Shown one piece after another: positions 8,879-17,527 of a stretch of DNA of 54,735 bases. Made by a program: the position numbers and the translations under genes. The notes beneath the pieces are model-generated. The model was given only the letters and a program-made list of their open reading frames with translations. It made no database searches and was not told the DNA's origin. The DNA lies in NCBI GenBank assembly GCA_009773355.1, contig WRPG01000049.1:1-54735 (forward strand), given 5' to 3'. The number at the start of each line of letters is the position of its first letter. Position 1 is the stretch's first letter. Source of the DNA: Limisphaerales bacterium. GTDB lineage: Bacteria; Verrucomicrobiota; Verrucomicrobiia; Limisphaerales; SXTU01.

Positions 8879-10039
8879 ATGCGCGTCGCCCATGTCATCA
8901 CACGGTTGATTGTCGGTGGCGCGCAGGAGAACACCATCGCCAGCGTGCTCGGCCTGCGCGAGAAGCCAGGCGTGGAAGTCAGTCTCATCTCCGGTCCCAC
9001 CACTGGCCCGGAAGGCAGCTTGGAGCCGCGCGTGGCGAACATCCCCGGCCTGCTCACCATCGTTCCCGAACTCGTCCGCCCTGTCTCTCCGTGGCACGAC
9101 TGGCTGGCGCTGCGCAAACTCACGCGTCTCTTCCGCGAGACTCGGCCCGACATCGTCCACACCCACAGCGGCAAGGCCGGCGTGCTGGGCCGCCTCGCGG
9201 CGCACGCGGCGGGTGTGCCCATCATCGTCCACACCATCCACGGCCCGAGCTTCGGTCCGTTCCAAGGCTCGCTGGCGAATTTCGCCTTCCGCGCCGCCGA
9301 GCGCCGCGCGGGCCGCGTGACCACGCACTTCGTCTCTGTCGCCAACGCGATGACGGAGCAATACTTCGCCGCCGGCATCGGGCGGCCCGACCAATACATC
9401 CGCATCTTCAGCGGCTTCGACCTGGAGCCGTTCCTCAACGCGAAAAACGACCCGGCCCTGCGCGCGAAGCTGGGCATCGCCCCGGACGACTTCGTCATCG
9501 GCAAGGTGGCTAGATTCTTTGAGAACAAGGGACACGACGATCTGTTCGCCATCGCGCCGACGCTGGCGCTTACGTATCCCCATCTGAAATTCCTGCTCGT
9601 CGGCGATGGCAACCTCCGCCCGCGCTTTGAGCGGTTGGCTCAACAATACCTGCCAGGGCAGTGCATCTTCACCGGGCTGGTGCCGCCGGGCGAAGTGCCC
9701 GCGCTCATAGGCATCATGGATGTGCTGGTGCATCTGTCCCGCCGCGAAGGGCTGGCTCGCACGCTCCCGCAAGCGCTCGCAGCCGGCAAGCCGGTCATCG
9801 CCTACGACTGCGACGGCGCACGCGAAATGTGCCGTGATGGAGAAACGGGTTTTCTGCTAAAGGCAGGTGACACGCAGCGGTTGATGGACCGGCTCGAACA
9901 ACTCGCCTTCGACTCCCGGCTCCGCGAATGTTTCGGCACCCGTGGCCGCGAGTTGGTGAAAGACTGCTTCCCCGTGCAGCGCATGGTGGACGATTTACAC
10001 GCGCTGTATCTGCGGCTGCAAGCCAACCGGACGAAATGA
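8879..10039 (+). CDS. GT4-family glycosyltransferase
   Basis: A 386-residue GT-B-fold retaining glycosyltransferase of the GT4/WaaG type. It opens with MRVAHVITRLIVGGAQENTI, a normal GT4 start with a Gly-Gly donor-site loop. It has the acceptor-side motif VHTHSGKAGVLGRLAAHAAG and the C-terminal donor region SRREGLARTLPQALAAGKPV. The EX7E motif appears as E...Q, a variant seen in other GT4 proteins. It probably transfers a sugar from a nucleotide donor at the cytoplasmic membrane face. The start at 8879 was chosen by homology; a longer frame would extend into the repeat. It lies upstream of the WecA/MraY-type gene in the same direction. Confidence 0.85.
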   Translation: MRVAHVITRLIVGGAQENTIASVLGLREKPGVEVSLISGPTTGPEGSLEPRVANIPGLLTIVPELVRPVSPWHDWLALRKLTRLFRETRPDIVHTHSGKAGVLGRLAAHAAGVPIIVHTIHGPSFGPFQGSLANFAFRAAERRAGRVTTHFVSVANAMTEQYFAAGIGRPDQYIRIFSGFDLEPFLNAKNDPALRAKLGIAPDDFVIGKVARFFENKGHDDLFAIAPTLALTYPHLKFLLVGDGNLRPRFERLAQQYLPGQCIFTGLVPPGEVPALIGIMDVLVHLSRREGLARTLPQALAAGKPVIAYDCDGAREMCRDGETGFLLKAGDTQRLMDRLEQLAFDSRLRECFGTRGRELVKDCFPVQRMVDDLHALYLRLQANRTK

Positions 10040-10080
10040 AACCTTCCTCCCAACTGGCCGAGTCGCCCGCTTCGACACGG

Positions 10081-10150
10081 GTAGCAGCCGACGTGAGGAG
10101 GCTCACTCCAATACTCGTGGCGGTTAGAGCCTCCTCACGTCGGCGGCTAC
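10081..10150. repeat. REP-like inverted pair, GTAG family, copy A
   Basis: The left unit, 10081-10104, reads GTAGCAGCCGACGTGAGGAG then GCTC. The right unit, 10124-10150, is the inverted form with the same GTAG foot. Within each unit GCC and GGC pair around the loop GACGTGAGGA. Other copies are at 31229, 40115, 40843 and 42102. Confidence 0.85.
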
Positions 10151-10160
10151 GAGGGGCGTT

Positions 10161-10239
10161 GGTAGGGCGGGGCCGTCCCCAGCGCGCCGCTGTTGCATCC
10201 GGCCACCCAACCGGCGCGCTGAGGATAGCGCGCCTTACC
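10161..10239. repeat. Inverted repeat with GGTA foot and GCGCGCC stems
   Basis: Arms at 10161-10189 and 10212-10239 share GGTA at the outer ends and CAGCGCGCCG at the inner ends. The right arm contains GGCGCGCT and its complement around ATCCTC, a good 8-bp hairpin; the left arm is more diverged. It is followed near 10256-10288 by a short run of CATTCCGCGTTC-type repeats that reaches the next start codon. Confidence 0.65.
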
Positions 10240-10289
10240 ACACTCGCCGCCGCCCATTCCGCATTCCGCGTTCCGCATTCCGCGTTCCC

Positions 10290-11282
10290 ATGACCTTCCC
10301 GCACAGCGCCTATCTGCTCGCGTTCCTCGGCGGCGCGCTCGCGACTGCCGCGTCGCTGCCGCTCTGGCGCGCGTGGTGCGTGCGGACGAATCTGGTGGAC
10401 GACCCCGGCCACCGAAAAATCCACGACTCACCCATCCCACTCGCGGGCGGGCTGGCGGTGCTCGCGGGCTTGCTCGTGCCGTTGCTGGCCGGGGCGGTCG
10501 CGTTGCAACTCAACCTGCTGCCCGCCGGTGCGGTGGAGAAAATCAGCTACGGCTTCGAGCGGCGCGGGCTGCAACTCGCGGCCATCCTCGTCGGCGCGCT
10601 GGGCATGGTGCTGCTCGGCTGGCTGGACGACAAACACGAGCTGCGCGCCGGGCCGAAGTTCGCCGGGCAGCTCGGCATCGCGCTGCTCGTCGCGCTGGCG
10701 GGCGTGCGCATCAAGCTGTTTCCTGAAAGCCCGCTCTCGCCCGTGCTGAGTTGTGGCGTGACGGTGCTGTGGATTCTCACCGTCGTCAGCGCGGTCAACA
10801 TCATGGACAACATGAACGGCCTCTGCGCCGGCCTCGGCGCGATTGGCGCGGCGGCGTTCGGTGCGACGGCGGCGGGGCAGGGGCAATACCTCGTCGCCTC
10901 GCTGGCGCTGCTGGCGGTGGGCGCGCTGGCGGGCTTCCTGCCTTACAACTATCCGAAGGCCAGCGCGTTTCTCGGCGATTCCGGCAGCCATCTCACCGGC
11001 TTCCTGCTCGCGGTGCTGGCGATTCTCCCGCACTTCTACACAGCGGCAAACCCGCGCCCGCTCGCCGTGCTCGCGCCGCTCCTCGTGCTGGCGGTCCCCC
11101 TCGGCGACATGGTTTGCGTCATGTGGATCCGCTGGCGCGCGGGCAAGCCGGTGTGGGAGGGCGACACGAACCATCTCTCGCACCGCCTCGTGCGGCGCGG
11201 CTTGGGCAAGCCCCAGGCGGTGGCGATCATCTGGACGTTGCACGCGGGGGCGGGGGCGGCGGCGGTGTGGCTTGGTTCCTGA
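10290..11282 (+). CDS. WecA/MraY-family polyprenyl-phosphate sugar-1-phosphate transferase
   Basis: A 330-residue polytopic inner-membrane enzyme that moves a sugar 1-phosphate from a UDP-sugar to undecaprenyl phosphate, starting a lipid-linked glycan. Visible family motifs are PIPLAGGLAVL near the N-terminus, GWLDDKHEL with the Asp-Asp pair, VNIMDNMNGLCAGLG, FLGDSGSHLTGFLLA and the cytoplasmic NHLSHRLVRRG, equivalent to the HxxHR-type loop. About ten membrane segments separate them. The Asn-Gly variant of the NxxDxxDG motif (DNMNGL) is slightly unusual. The absence of murein genes and the presence of glycosyltransferases favour a WecA/TagO-like role over MraY. Confidence 0.85.
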   Translation: MTFPHSAYLLAFLGGALATAASLPLWRAWCVRTNLVDDPGHRKIHDSPIPLAGGLAVLAGLLVPLLAGAVALQLNLLPAGAVEKISYGFERRGLQLAAILVGALGMVLLGWLDDKHELRAGPKFAGQLGIALLVALAGVRIKLFPESPLSPVLSCGVTVLWILTVVSAVNIMDNMNGLCAGLGAIGAAAFGATAAGQGQYLVASLALLAVGALAGFLPYNYPKASAFLGDSGSHLTGFLLAVLAILPHFYTAANPRPLAVLAPLLVLAVPLGDMVCVMWIRWRAGKPVWEGDTNHLSHRLVRRGLGKPQAVAIIWTLHAGAGAAAVWLGS

Positions 11283-11659
11283 AGCGTGTTCAGTGCGGAC
11301 CACGGAACCCCGTTCCCTGAACGCGGTCGGCGGCGGGTGCGTTGTCTCCACCTGGCCCGGTGCAAAGGCTCTGTCTCAAACCCCCGCCCGGTGGAGAGGT
11401 TCTTTGCGCGGGCGATCCTTCCGCCGCTGATGGCGGCCGGTTGACACCGGATTACGAAGTTGGCCGAACGAAACGAGAGAAAACGGGAGGGAGAGAACAC
11501 TGGGCGGGCACGGCGCGGAACCATTCCCCCCACTTTCCCGGTGGCCGGCACGATTTGTTTCGGCAGCCTCCGTTGCTTGCGGCGATTCCATTTCGAAGTT
11601 CGGATTGCACACTGATTACTGATTACTTTCCCCCCGCCTCCCGGTAGTCTCCGCGCGTC
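11283..11659. other. 377-base intergenic region with no recognised gene
   Basis: No convincing coding frame or structured RNA is seen. The stretch includes a TTGACA at about 11430 and, just before the regulator gene, a TAGTCT at 11645-11650 that matches the -10-like boxes of other genes, 9 bases before the ATG at 11660. Near 11610-11627 ACTGATTACTGATTACTTT contains a short tandem GATTACT. Confidence 0.4.
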
Positions 11660-13102
11660 ATGCCGATCGAGAAAATCATCGTCCTCGAGGACGACCTCAT
11701 CATCCGCAAGAACCTGGAGCAGCAGTTGCGCGCCCGCCGCTACGATGTCGCCGCCGCGCCCACGCTCGCCGCCGCGCAGGAATACCTCGCCAAGGACACC
11801 TGGGACCTCGTCATCGCGGACGTGCGGCTGCCGGACGGCGAGGCCACCTCGCTGCTGCGCGAGCTGCAGAGCCGCCCCACGCGCCCGCTCGTCATCATGA
11901 TGTCCGGTTACGGCTCGGTGGAATCCGCCGTCGAGTGCATGCGGGGCGGCGCGTTCGACTACCTCATCAAGCCCTTCTCCAACGAGCAGCTCGAAGTCTG
12001 CATCCAGAAGGCCGAGGACTTCACCCGCCTCGTCAAGGTCAACGCCTACCTCAACCAGGAGGAGGACGCCGAGACCGGCTACGAGCTCCTCGGCCACAGC
12101 CCCGCGATGGAGCAGCTCCGTGCGCTCCTCCGCAAGGTCGCGCGCACGCAGGCCACCGTGCTCATCCAGGGCGAGAGCGGCACCGGCAAGGAGCTTGTCG
12201 CCCGCGCGCTGCACAAGCAAAGCCCCCGCGCCGCCGCCCCTTTCATCAAGGTCAACTGCGCCGCCGTGCCCGAGAACCTCATCGAGAGCGAGTTCTTCGG
12301 CCACGAGAAGGGCGCGTTCACCGGCGCGATGAACAAGCGCGAGGGCCGCTTCGAACTGGCCCACGGCGGCACCATCCTCCTCGACGAGGTCAGTGAGATT
12401 TCCCCGCAGGTGCAGGCCAAGCTCCTGCGCGTGTTGCAGGAGCGCGAACTGGAGCGCGTCGGCGGCAACCGCACCATCAAGGTGGACGTGCGCGTCCTCG
12501 CCACCACCAACCGCCACCTCGAGCAGAGCGTCGAGCGCAAGGAGTTCCGCCAGGACCTCTTCTTCCGCCTCAACGTCGTGCCCGTCCACGTCCCCGCCCT
12601 GCGCGACCGCCGCGCCGACATTCCCTTTTTGGCCGAGCAGTTCATGCACCGCTTCGTCCGCAAGCACGGCGTCCGCGTGGCGGGCTTCTCGAAGGAATGC
12701 CTCGCCGCCCTTGCCGCGCATGACTGGCCCGGCAACGTCCGCGAACTGCAAAACGTGATCGAGCGCGCCGTCATCCTCTGCGGCGACGGCGAACCCCTCG
12801 GCCCCGACCACCTCGGTTTGGGCGGCGTGGTCGCCCCGGTGACCGCCGCCGGCACGCCCTCTGCCACCGACAGCGCCGGCGCTCCCGCCGCCTCCGGCGC
12901 ACAGCCCGGCCCGGATGCCGACGGCCAGTTCCCGACACTCGGCGAACTGGAGAAGCGCCACATCTTCGCCGCCCTCGCCCGCTGCAACGACAACCGCACC
13001 CACGCCGCCAAGCTCCTCGACATCAGCATCCGCACCCTGCGCAACAAGCTGAACGAGTATGCCGGCAAAACCGGCGCGGACACCGACGGGGAAGGGGAGT
13101 GA
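11660..13102 (+). CDS. Sigma54-dependent response regulator, NtrC type
   Basis: A 480-residue protein with three domains in the standard order. The receiver spans about 1-120 with Asp54 as likely phosphorylation site and Lys104. The AAA+ activator domain spans about 143-375 with Walker A GESGTGKE at 171-178, the sigma54-contact loop GAFTGA at 218-223 and Walker B GTILLDE at 237-243. A C-terminal Fis-type helix-turn-helix reads [20 protein letters not shown] linker rich in Ala, Gly and Pro joins the last two domains. When phosphorylated such proteins remodel sigma54 polymerase at -24/-12 promoters. No sensor kinase gene is adjacent, so the partner and targets are unknown. Confidence 0.92.
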   Translation: MPIEKIIVLEDDLIIRKNLEQQLRARRYDVAAAPTLAAAQEYLAKDTWDLVIADVRLPDGEATSLLRELQSRPTRPLVIMMSGYGSVESAVECMRGGAFDYLIKPFSNEQLEVCIQKAEDFTRLVKVNAYLNQEEDAETGYELLGHSPAMEQLRALLRKVARTQATVLIQGESGTGKELVARALHKQSPRAAAPFIKVNCAAVPENLIESEFFGHEKGAFTGAMNKREGRFELAHGGTILLDEVSEISPQVQAKLLRVLQERELERVGGNRTIKVDVRVLATTNRHLEQSVERKEFRQDLFFRLNVVPVHVPALRDRRADIPFLAEQFMHRFVRKHGVRVAGFSKECLAALAAHDWPGNVRELQNVIERAVILCGDGEPLGPDHLGLGGVVAPVTAAGTPSATDSAGAPAASGAQPGPDADGQFPTLGELEKRHIFAALARCNDNRTHAAKLLDISIRTLRNKLNEYAGKTGADTDGEGE

Positions 13103-13165
13103 CGCCCCGCCACCGGAGCGCCAAGCTCCGCCCTCCTGCCTGAGCCGGAGCGGGGCAGTTGAGGT

Positions 13166-13292
13166 GATGGGGAGCGCAGCCGACTCGGCTGCCATTCGGC
13201 GCGCCCTCGCGCCGGACCCGGACGCAGCCGGACAAACCCTGCGGGGCGGAGGTTTGCGCACCCCACGCCAACCGCGAGGGCGCGCTCCCCAA
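13166..13292. repeat. Composite inverted repeat, GGGGAGCGC family
   Basis: GATGGGGAGCGC near 13166-13177 is inverted as GCGCTCCCCAATC near 13281-13293, and CGCGCCCTCGCG near 13200 is inverted as CGCGAGGGCGCG near 13273. The left arm also holds GCAGCCGA-C-TCGGCTGC, an 8-bp hairpin, and the centre holds CAAACC...GGTTTG. It lies between convergent genes. Confidence 0.65.
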
Positions 13293-13357
13293 TCCCAACT
13301 GCACGGTGGTCTTGCCGTGGCGTTGAAGCTGTCGCCCAGCAGGGGAGGCATCGAAGC

Positions 13358-14650
13358 CTACCCAATCTTCGGCAGCTCAAACCCCTTGCGGTGCTCGCGG
13401 CCGACGAGCTTGTTGGCCTGCGCGTCGTCGAACAGCTCGGTCTTGGGGTCAATCCGCAGTTTCTTGCCGGTGCGCCAGGCGATGTTGCCGGCGTGGCACA
13501 TGAGGGTGCTGACGTGGCCGGAGTAAATCTCCTGGTTCAACGTCTCGCGCTTCCGGCTCCGCACGGCATCGAGGAAGTTGCGCACATGCGCGCGGTCGCC
13601 CGAGTCGCCGCGGCCTTCCTTCATCACCTTGCCGGCGGGGTCGAAAGCTTTCCAGGAGGTGTTCGTGACGAGCAGCCAGCCGTTCTCGCCGTAGATGACC
13701 GCGCCCTCGCCGGCATCGTGGAGGCGGGGCCGGGACCAGAGGCGCATCTCGTATTGGAGCACGGCGCGGGGATATTCGTAGGTGACGAACTGCGTGTCGG
13801 GCCATTGCTGGTCGTCGTCGTGGAAGAACTTGCCGCCGGCGCAGCTCACGGCGTCGGGCAGGGCGTCGAGGCCCATGACGTAGCGGGCGTAGTCAATGCG
13901 GTGGACGCCGTCGTTGCCGAGGTCGCCGGTGCCGTAGTTGAACATCCACCGCCACGCGCTGGTGACAATGGTCTCGTTGTAGCGGCGCTCGGGCGCGGGG
14001 CCTTGCCAGATGTTGTAATTGAAGCCTGCTGGTGGCTGGCCATCAGGCGCGAGCTTCACGGCACCGGTGCGCTCGGTCTCCCACGCGCGGCCGGAGATGA
14101 CCTTGCCCAGCGCGCCGCTCTGGACGAACTCGCGGGCTTCGCGCAGCCACGGGGTGCTGCGGATTTGCGTGCCCATCTGCACCATGCGGTCGCGTTTGCG
14201 CGCGGCGGCCACGGCCACGCGGCCCTCCGCGATGTTGTGGCTGGCGGGCTTCTCGACATACACGTCCTTGCCGGCGAGGCAGCCCTCGATGGTGAGCAGG
14301 GCGTGCCAGTGGTCCGGCGTGGCGACCATGAAGGCGTCAATGCTGGGGTCGGCCAGGAGATTGCGGTAGTTCTCGACGAGCTTGGGCTTGCGGCCCGTGC
14401 GTTTCTCGACTTCCGCGCCGCGCTGTTCGCGGACGTTGGCGCGGAGGTCGCAGATGTGCGTGATCTCGCAGTCGGATTCCGCGAGGAAGCTGCCCATCAC
14501 CGAGTTGCCGCGCCCGCGCACGCCGATGCAGGCGACGCCGATCTTGCTGTTGGGATTGGCGGCGGTGAGCAAGGCCGGGAAGCCGAGGACGCCGGCGGTG
14601 GCGGCGGTGGATTTGAGGAAGGTGCGGCGGGACGAGGGCGTGGTGTTCAT
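13358..14650 (-). CDS. Tat-exported Gfo/Idh/MocA-family oxidoreductase
   Basis: A 430-residue NAD(P)-dependent oxidoreductase of the Gfo/Idh/MocA family. The start at 14650 places SRRTFLKSTAATAGVLGF at residues 7-24, a twin-arginine signal, so it probably folds in the cytoplasm and acts in the periplasm with bound cofactor. A nucleotide-binding domain follows, with IGVACIGVRGRGNSV, and the family motif KDVYVEKPASHNIAEGR with the catalytic-region Glu-Lys-Pro. The C-terminal substrate domain includes the GDLGNDGVHRIDYARYVMGL stretch common in verrucomicrobial and planctomycete paralogues. A longer frame to 14785 runs through a repeat and is rejected. The substrate is unknown; sugars or sugar derivatives are usual for the family. 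Confidence 0.87.
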   Translation of the reverse strand: MNTTPSSRRTFLKSTAATAGVLGFPALLTAANPNSKIGVACIGVRGRGNSVMGSFLAESDCEITHICDLRANVREQRGAEVEKRTGRKPKLVENYRNLLADPSIDAFMVATPDHWHALLTIEGCLAGKDVYVEKPASHNIAEGRVAVAAARKRDRMVQMGTQIRSTPWLREAREFVQSGALGKVISGRAWETERTGAVKLAPDGQPPAGFNYNIWQGPAPERRYNETIVTSAWRWMFNYGTGDLGNDGVHRIDYARYVMGLDALPDAVSCAGGKFFHDDDQQWPDTQFVTYEYPRAVLQYEMRLWSRPRLHDAGEGAVIYGENGWLLVTNTSWKAFDPAGKVMKEGRGDSGDRAHVRNFLDAVRSRKRETLNQEIYSGHVSTLMCHAGNIAWRTGKKLRIDPKTELFDDAQANKLVGREHRKGFELPKIG

Positions 14651-14726
14651 GGCGTGGAGAGTGGCAGTTGGTGAGTATGGACGTGAACGAGGGCGGAGAG
14701 GTTCAGCGTGAGTGGAAAGCGGCAAA

Positions 14727-14801
14727 GTAGCTCGACATTCCAATGTCGAGTTCTGAAGCACTGTCAGCACCGCAGATCTCGACATTGGAATGTCGAGCTA
14801 C
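14727..14801. repeat. REP-like inverted pair with perfect CTCGACATT palindromes
   Basis: The left unit, 14727-14750, is GTAG followed by CTCGACATTCCAATGTCGAG, a perfect 9-bp hairpin with a CC loop. The right unit, 14778-14801, is the exact reverse complement and so also carries GTAG at its foot. It lies between two genes of the same direction. GTAG plus hairpin is the geometry of REP elements. Confidence 0.85.
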
Positions 14802-14826
14802 GTTCAGCGCCGGCGCTCCGCCACGC

Positions 14827-16959
14827 TCACTTCCCCGCCAGCTTGGAAATCTCGCGCGCCGTGAGGGCACGGTCGAAGACGGCGATTTCGTCGAGGCGAC
14901 CTTCCCAGTTGGCGGCGTTGTCACTGCGGCCGCCGAGGAAGAGCTGGCCGAAGCCGGCGGGCGCGGACTTCGCGGGCAGTTTGGCTTCGAGTTCAAGCTG
15001 GCCGTCGAGATAGACGCGCACTTGCTGGCCGTCGCGCACGAGGGTGACGTGATGCCACTGCCAGCGGGGGATTTCCGTTTTGCCTGCGACGGCGCTGGCC
15101 GCGTCGTCGCCACGGAAGAAGACGAGCTTGCCGGTGTGCCCTGCCTTGCCGCCGATGCCGAGGTGCTCGCTCGCGGCGCTCAAGCCGTGGTTAGGCCCGC
15201 GCGAGAAGAGCCAGCCGCTCACATCGCGGCCATCGTTGGGCATACCGTTCCAAACCCAGAGCGAGACGGAGTAGCGGTCACCGAGTTGGTCAAGGCGCGC
15301 GCGCAGGCGGCCGCCGACGAAATGCGGAGCGCGGTTGATTTCTTCCTTCGAGGCAAACTCCGCCGGGCGCGGGCCGTCGAGGTAGTAGGTGATGGCGGCT
15401 TCGTAGGCCGCGTGGTAGCCGTGGCCGGTGGCGTCGGCGGCGTGCGGGCCGGTGAACTCGTTCAGCCGCCAGTAGGCGAGCGGCTTCGCGTCTAGCACGG
15501 CGCGCGTGGCGGGGCCTGTGGGCAGTTGCCACGGCCGGCGCGGCTGGCCGGTGACGGTTTCCAGCAGACCGATTGCCGCCTCGGCAATCTTCGGCTCGGC
15601 CTGCACTTCGAGGCCGGCGGAACGCGCGGGCCAGGTGTTGTAGCCGCCGAACGCGTGCTGCTCGGGCGGCGGGATGTAGCCATCCGCGCCGTTGGCCAGC
15701 TCGATGACCATCGTGTTCCGCAGCGGGCTGGCGGCCTTAATTTTCAGGCCCGTCACCGCGTAAGTTTCATTCGGTGTCGTCGCGATGCCGATGTCGCCGA
15801 TGCGCAGCGCCTGCACGACAACTTCCGTGCGCTGCATCTCGTGGAGGATGATTTGCTCGCGCGCATAGACTTCGGTCGTTGTCTTGGGCAATCGGTCCCC
15901 CATCTCCTTCACGATGGACTTGGACCATTCGAGCAATTGCTTGTCCGGCACGCGGTAGTTGAGCGGCAGGCGCTTCTCGGCCATCGCCAGTGTCACGTCG
16001 CTGCGGTGCGCGATGCCGGCGAGCGCCTTCATCGCGATGTCCAGCAGGCCGCCGGCGTATTCCTGAATCGTCGGCTTGGGGCGGTCCTTCTCCGGCACCT
16101 TGTAATCCACGCGGTAGATGTCGCCGCTGCAACCGTGCGACATGATGCCGACAAAGGGTGCTTTGCCAGCAGGCGCGCTGGCGGCGAGGCGCGTCTTCAG
16201 CCCTTCGCTGAACAAGCCGTAGTAGTCCGCGCTGATGTCCTTGTCGCCGAAGTAGTGCATCGAGAAGTTGCCGAGCACCGCGAGCGGGCGGCCGTTGCGG
16301 GTCTGAATCGAGATGAGTGTGAGGTCCGGGTCTTCCGGGCCGGCCTCGCCCGTCACGTCGTCCCAGATGCGGCCGGCGTGCATGTTCGCGCGGAGCGTCT
16401 TGTTGCCGAACGGGTCTTCCGCGAGACGGTCGGGCCGGCGAATCCACTGGCGCAACGCGGTGAACTCGGGCGCGTAGCCCTTCGCCCAGCCGATACGCGC
16501 GGGTTCAAGGTTCTTCTGCGCGGCGACGATTGCTTCGACAAGTTTCTCGCGCAGGAACGGGATGTAGCGCGGGTCGGCGTCCGTGCCGAGGCAGGCGAAC
16601 GAGGAGGGCGCGCTGTGCGCGTGCGTGGCGGAGATGAGAATGCGGTTGGTGGCGATGCCCGTGCGCTTGGCGGCCAGCTCCTTCGCCTCGTCGAGCAGGG
16701 GCCGGCCCATCATGCAACTGTCCACCACCACGATGGCGATTTGCTCTTTGCCATCGGACAGCGCGAGCGCGCGGGCGTTCACGCGCGTGTTCACCTTGTC
16801 CACGCTGCGGTTGAGCATTCCGCCGTTGACGAGCACCGGCAGAACGGCGGGCGTCACGTCCACGACGGCGGCCCCGGCGCGGAAGTCGGCGGCGAGGGAT
16901 GCCCTAACGGGAGTGCAGAGGATGGCGACGCAAAACGCGAGTGAGAGACGAGTGTTCAT
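14827..16959 (-). CDS. Secreted neutral-ceramidase-like protein with LamG domain
   Basis: A 710-residue exported protein. The start at 16959 begins a classical signal peptide, MNTRLSLAFCVAILCTPVRA. Residues about 25-450 match the alkaline/neutral ceramidase N-terminal domain: FRAGAAVVDVTPAVLPVLVN, SATHAHSAPSS, NFSMHYFGDKDISADYYG and SHGCSGDIYRVDY. True ceramidases split the amide of ceramide, but many verrucomicrobial relatives of unknown substrate share this fold, and the usual catalytic-serine loop is not clearly conserved, so activity is uncertain. Residues about 490-705 form a LamG/concanavalin-like domain (PLAYWRLNEFTG, RWQWHHVTLVRDGQQVRVYL) likely to bind glycans. It lies upstream of the oxidoreductase gene on the same strand. 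Confidence 0.8.
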   Translation of the reverse strand: MNTRLSLAFCVAILCTPVRASLAADFRAGAAVVDVTPAVLPVLVNGGMLNRSVDKVNTRVNARALALSDGKEQIAIVVVDSCMMGRPLLDEAKELAAKRTGIATNRILISATHAHSAPSSFACLGTDADPRYIPFLREKLVEAIVAAQKNLEPARIGWAKGYAPEFTALRQWIRRPDRLAEDPFGNKTLRANMHAGRIWDDVTGEAGPEDPDLTLISIQTRNGRPLAVLGNFSMHYFGDKDISADYYGLFSEGLKTRLAASAPAGKAPFVGIMSHGCSGDIYRVDYKVPEKDRPKPTIQEYAGGLLDIAMKALAGIAHRSDVTLAMAEKRLPLNYRVPDKQLLEWSKSIVKEMGDRLPKTTTEVYAREQIILHEMQRTEVVVQALRIGDIGIATTPNETYAVTGLKIKAASPLRNTMVIELANGADGYIPPPEQHAFGGYNTWPARSAGLEVQAEPKIAEAAIGLLETVTGQPRRPWQLPTGPATRAVLDAKPLAYWRLNEFTGPHAADATGHGYHAAYEAAITYYLDGPRPAEFASKEEINRAPHFVGGRLRARLDQLGDRYSVSLWVWNGMPNDGRDVSGWLFSRGPNHGLSAASEHLGIGGKAGHTGKLVFFRGDDAASAVAGKTEIPRWQWHHVTLVRDGQQVRVYLDGQLELEAKLPAKSAPAGFGQLFLGGRSDNAANWEGRLDEIAVFDRALTAREISKLAGK

Positions 16960-17002
16960 GTTTGAGGTCACGGGAAGCAGACGCGGCGATGCGTCGCCAG
17001 CA

Positions 17003-17467
17003 TCACGGCGACTGCCGTTTCAAGATGACAAGGAAGCTGCCCTTGGCGGTCATGAACTCGGTCGGGCGCTGCTTCCCCCGGGAGACGCACCACTTCAACG
17101 TGTCGCCTTCGAGCGAGTAAATGCCGAGGTATTCCTCCTTGCGCCCGCGCTCGTTGGTCTTGGTGGCGTCGAGCCAGCCGGGCTTCTCCTTGAGGTTGAG
17201 CGTGTGCGCGCCTTCGCCGTGGTTGATGGTGCCCTCGCCCTTCAACTCGATGCCCTTGATGGCCGTCTCGGTGATGGTGACTTCGAGCTTCACCGGGCCA
17301 CGGTCGGGCCGCTCGCCCCTGCCCTCGACGGCGAAGCCCTTCCACAAGCCGACGAGTTGCTTGCGCACGGCAGCGTCCTCGGCGGAGGCGGGCTTGGCGT
17401 CCTGGGCGTGGGTGGTAGTGATGGCGAGGGCGAGCAGCAGGGCGATGGAGGCAAGGTGGCGAGTCAT
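17003..17467 (-). CDS. Secreted TIGR03067-type protein
   Basis: A 154-residue protein with an N-terminal signal peptide, MTRHLASIALLLALAITTTH, and a small beta-rich domain beginning QLVGLWKGFAVEGRGE and continuing through IYSLEGDTLKWCVSRGKQRP and SFLVILKR. This order is that of the TIGR03067 domain, common in planctomycetes and verrucomicrobia and of unknown function, perhaps lipocalin-like. It is 43 bases upstream of the ceramidase-like gene start and may be its operon leader. Confidence 0.75.
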   Translation of the reverse strand: MTRHLASIALLLALAITTTHAQDAKPASAEDAAVRKQLVGLWKGFAVEGRGERPDRGPVKLEVTITETAIKGIELKGEGTINHGEGAHTLNLKEKPGWLDATKTNERGRKEEYLGIYSLEGDTLKWCVSRGKQRPTEFMTAKGSFLVILKRQSP

Positions 17468-17527
17468 GGTTGGCAGGGCTGGAAGTATGTGAAGTCAGGC
17501 CGCCCGTCCCGGCAAGAAATTGTTCCG

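Noticed and set aside
11541-11562. Possible sigma54 (-24/-12) promoter before the NtrC-type gene
   Set aside because: GGCACGATTTGT only partly matches GGCACG-N4-TTGC; the GC at -12 is not at the right place.
11342-11647. A 101-residue frame in the gap before the NtrC-type gene
   Set aside because: No domain, uneven composition, and the -10-like box for the next gene lies at its end.
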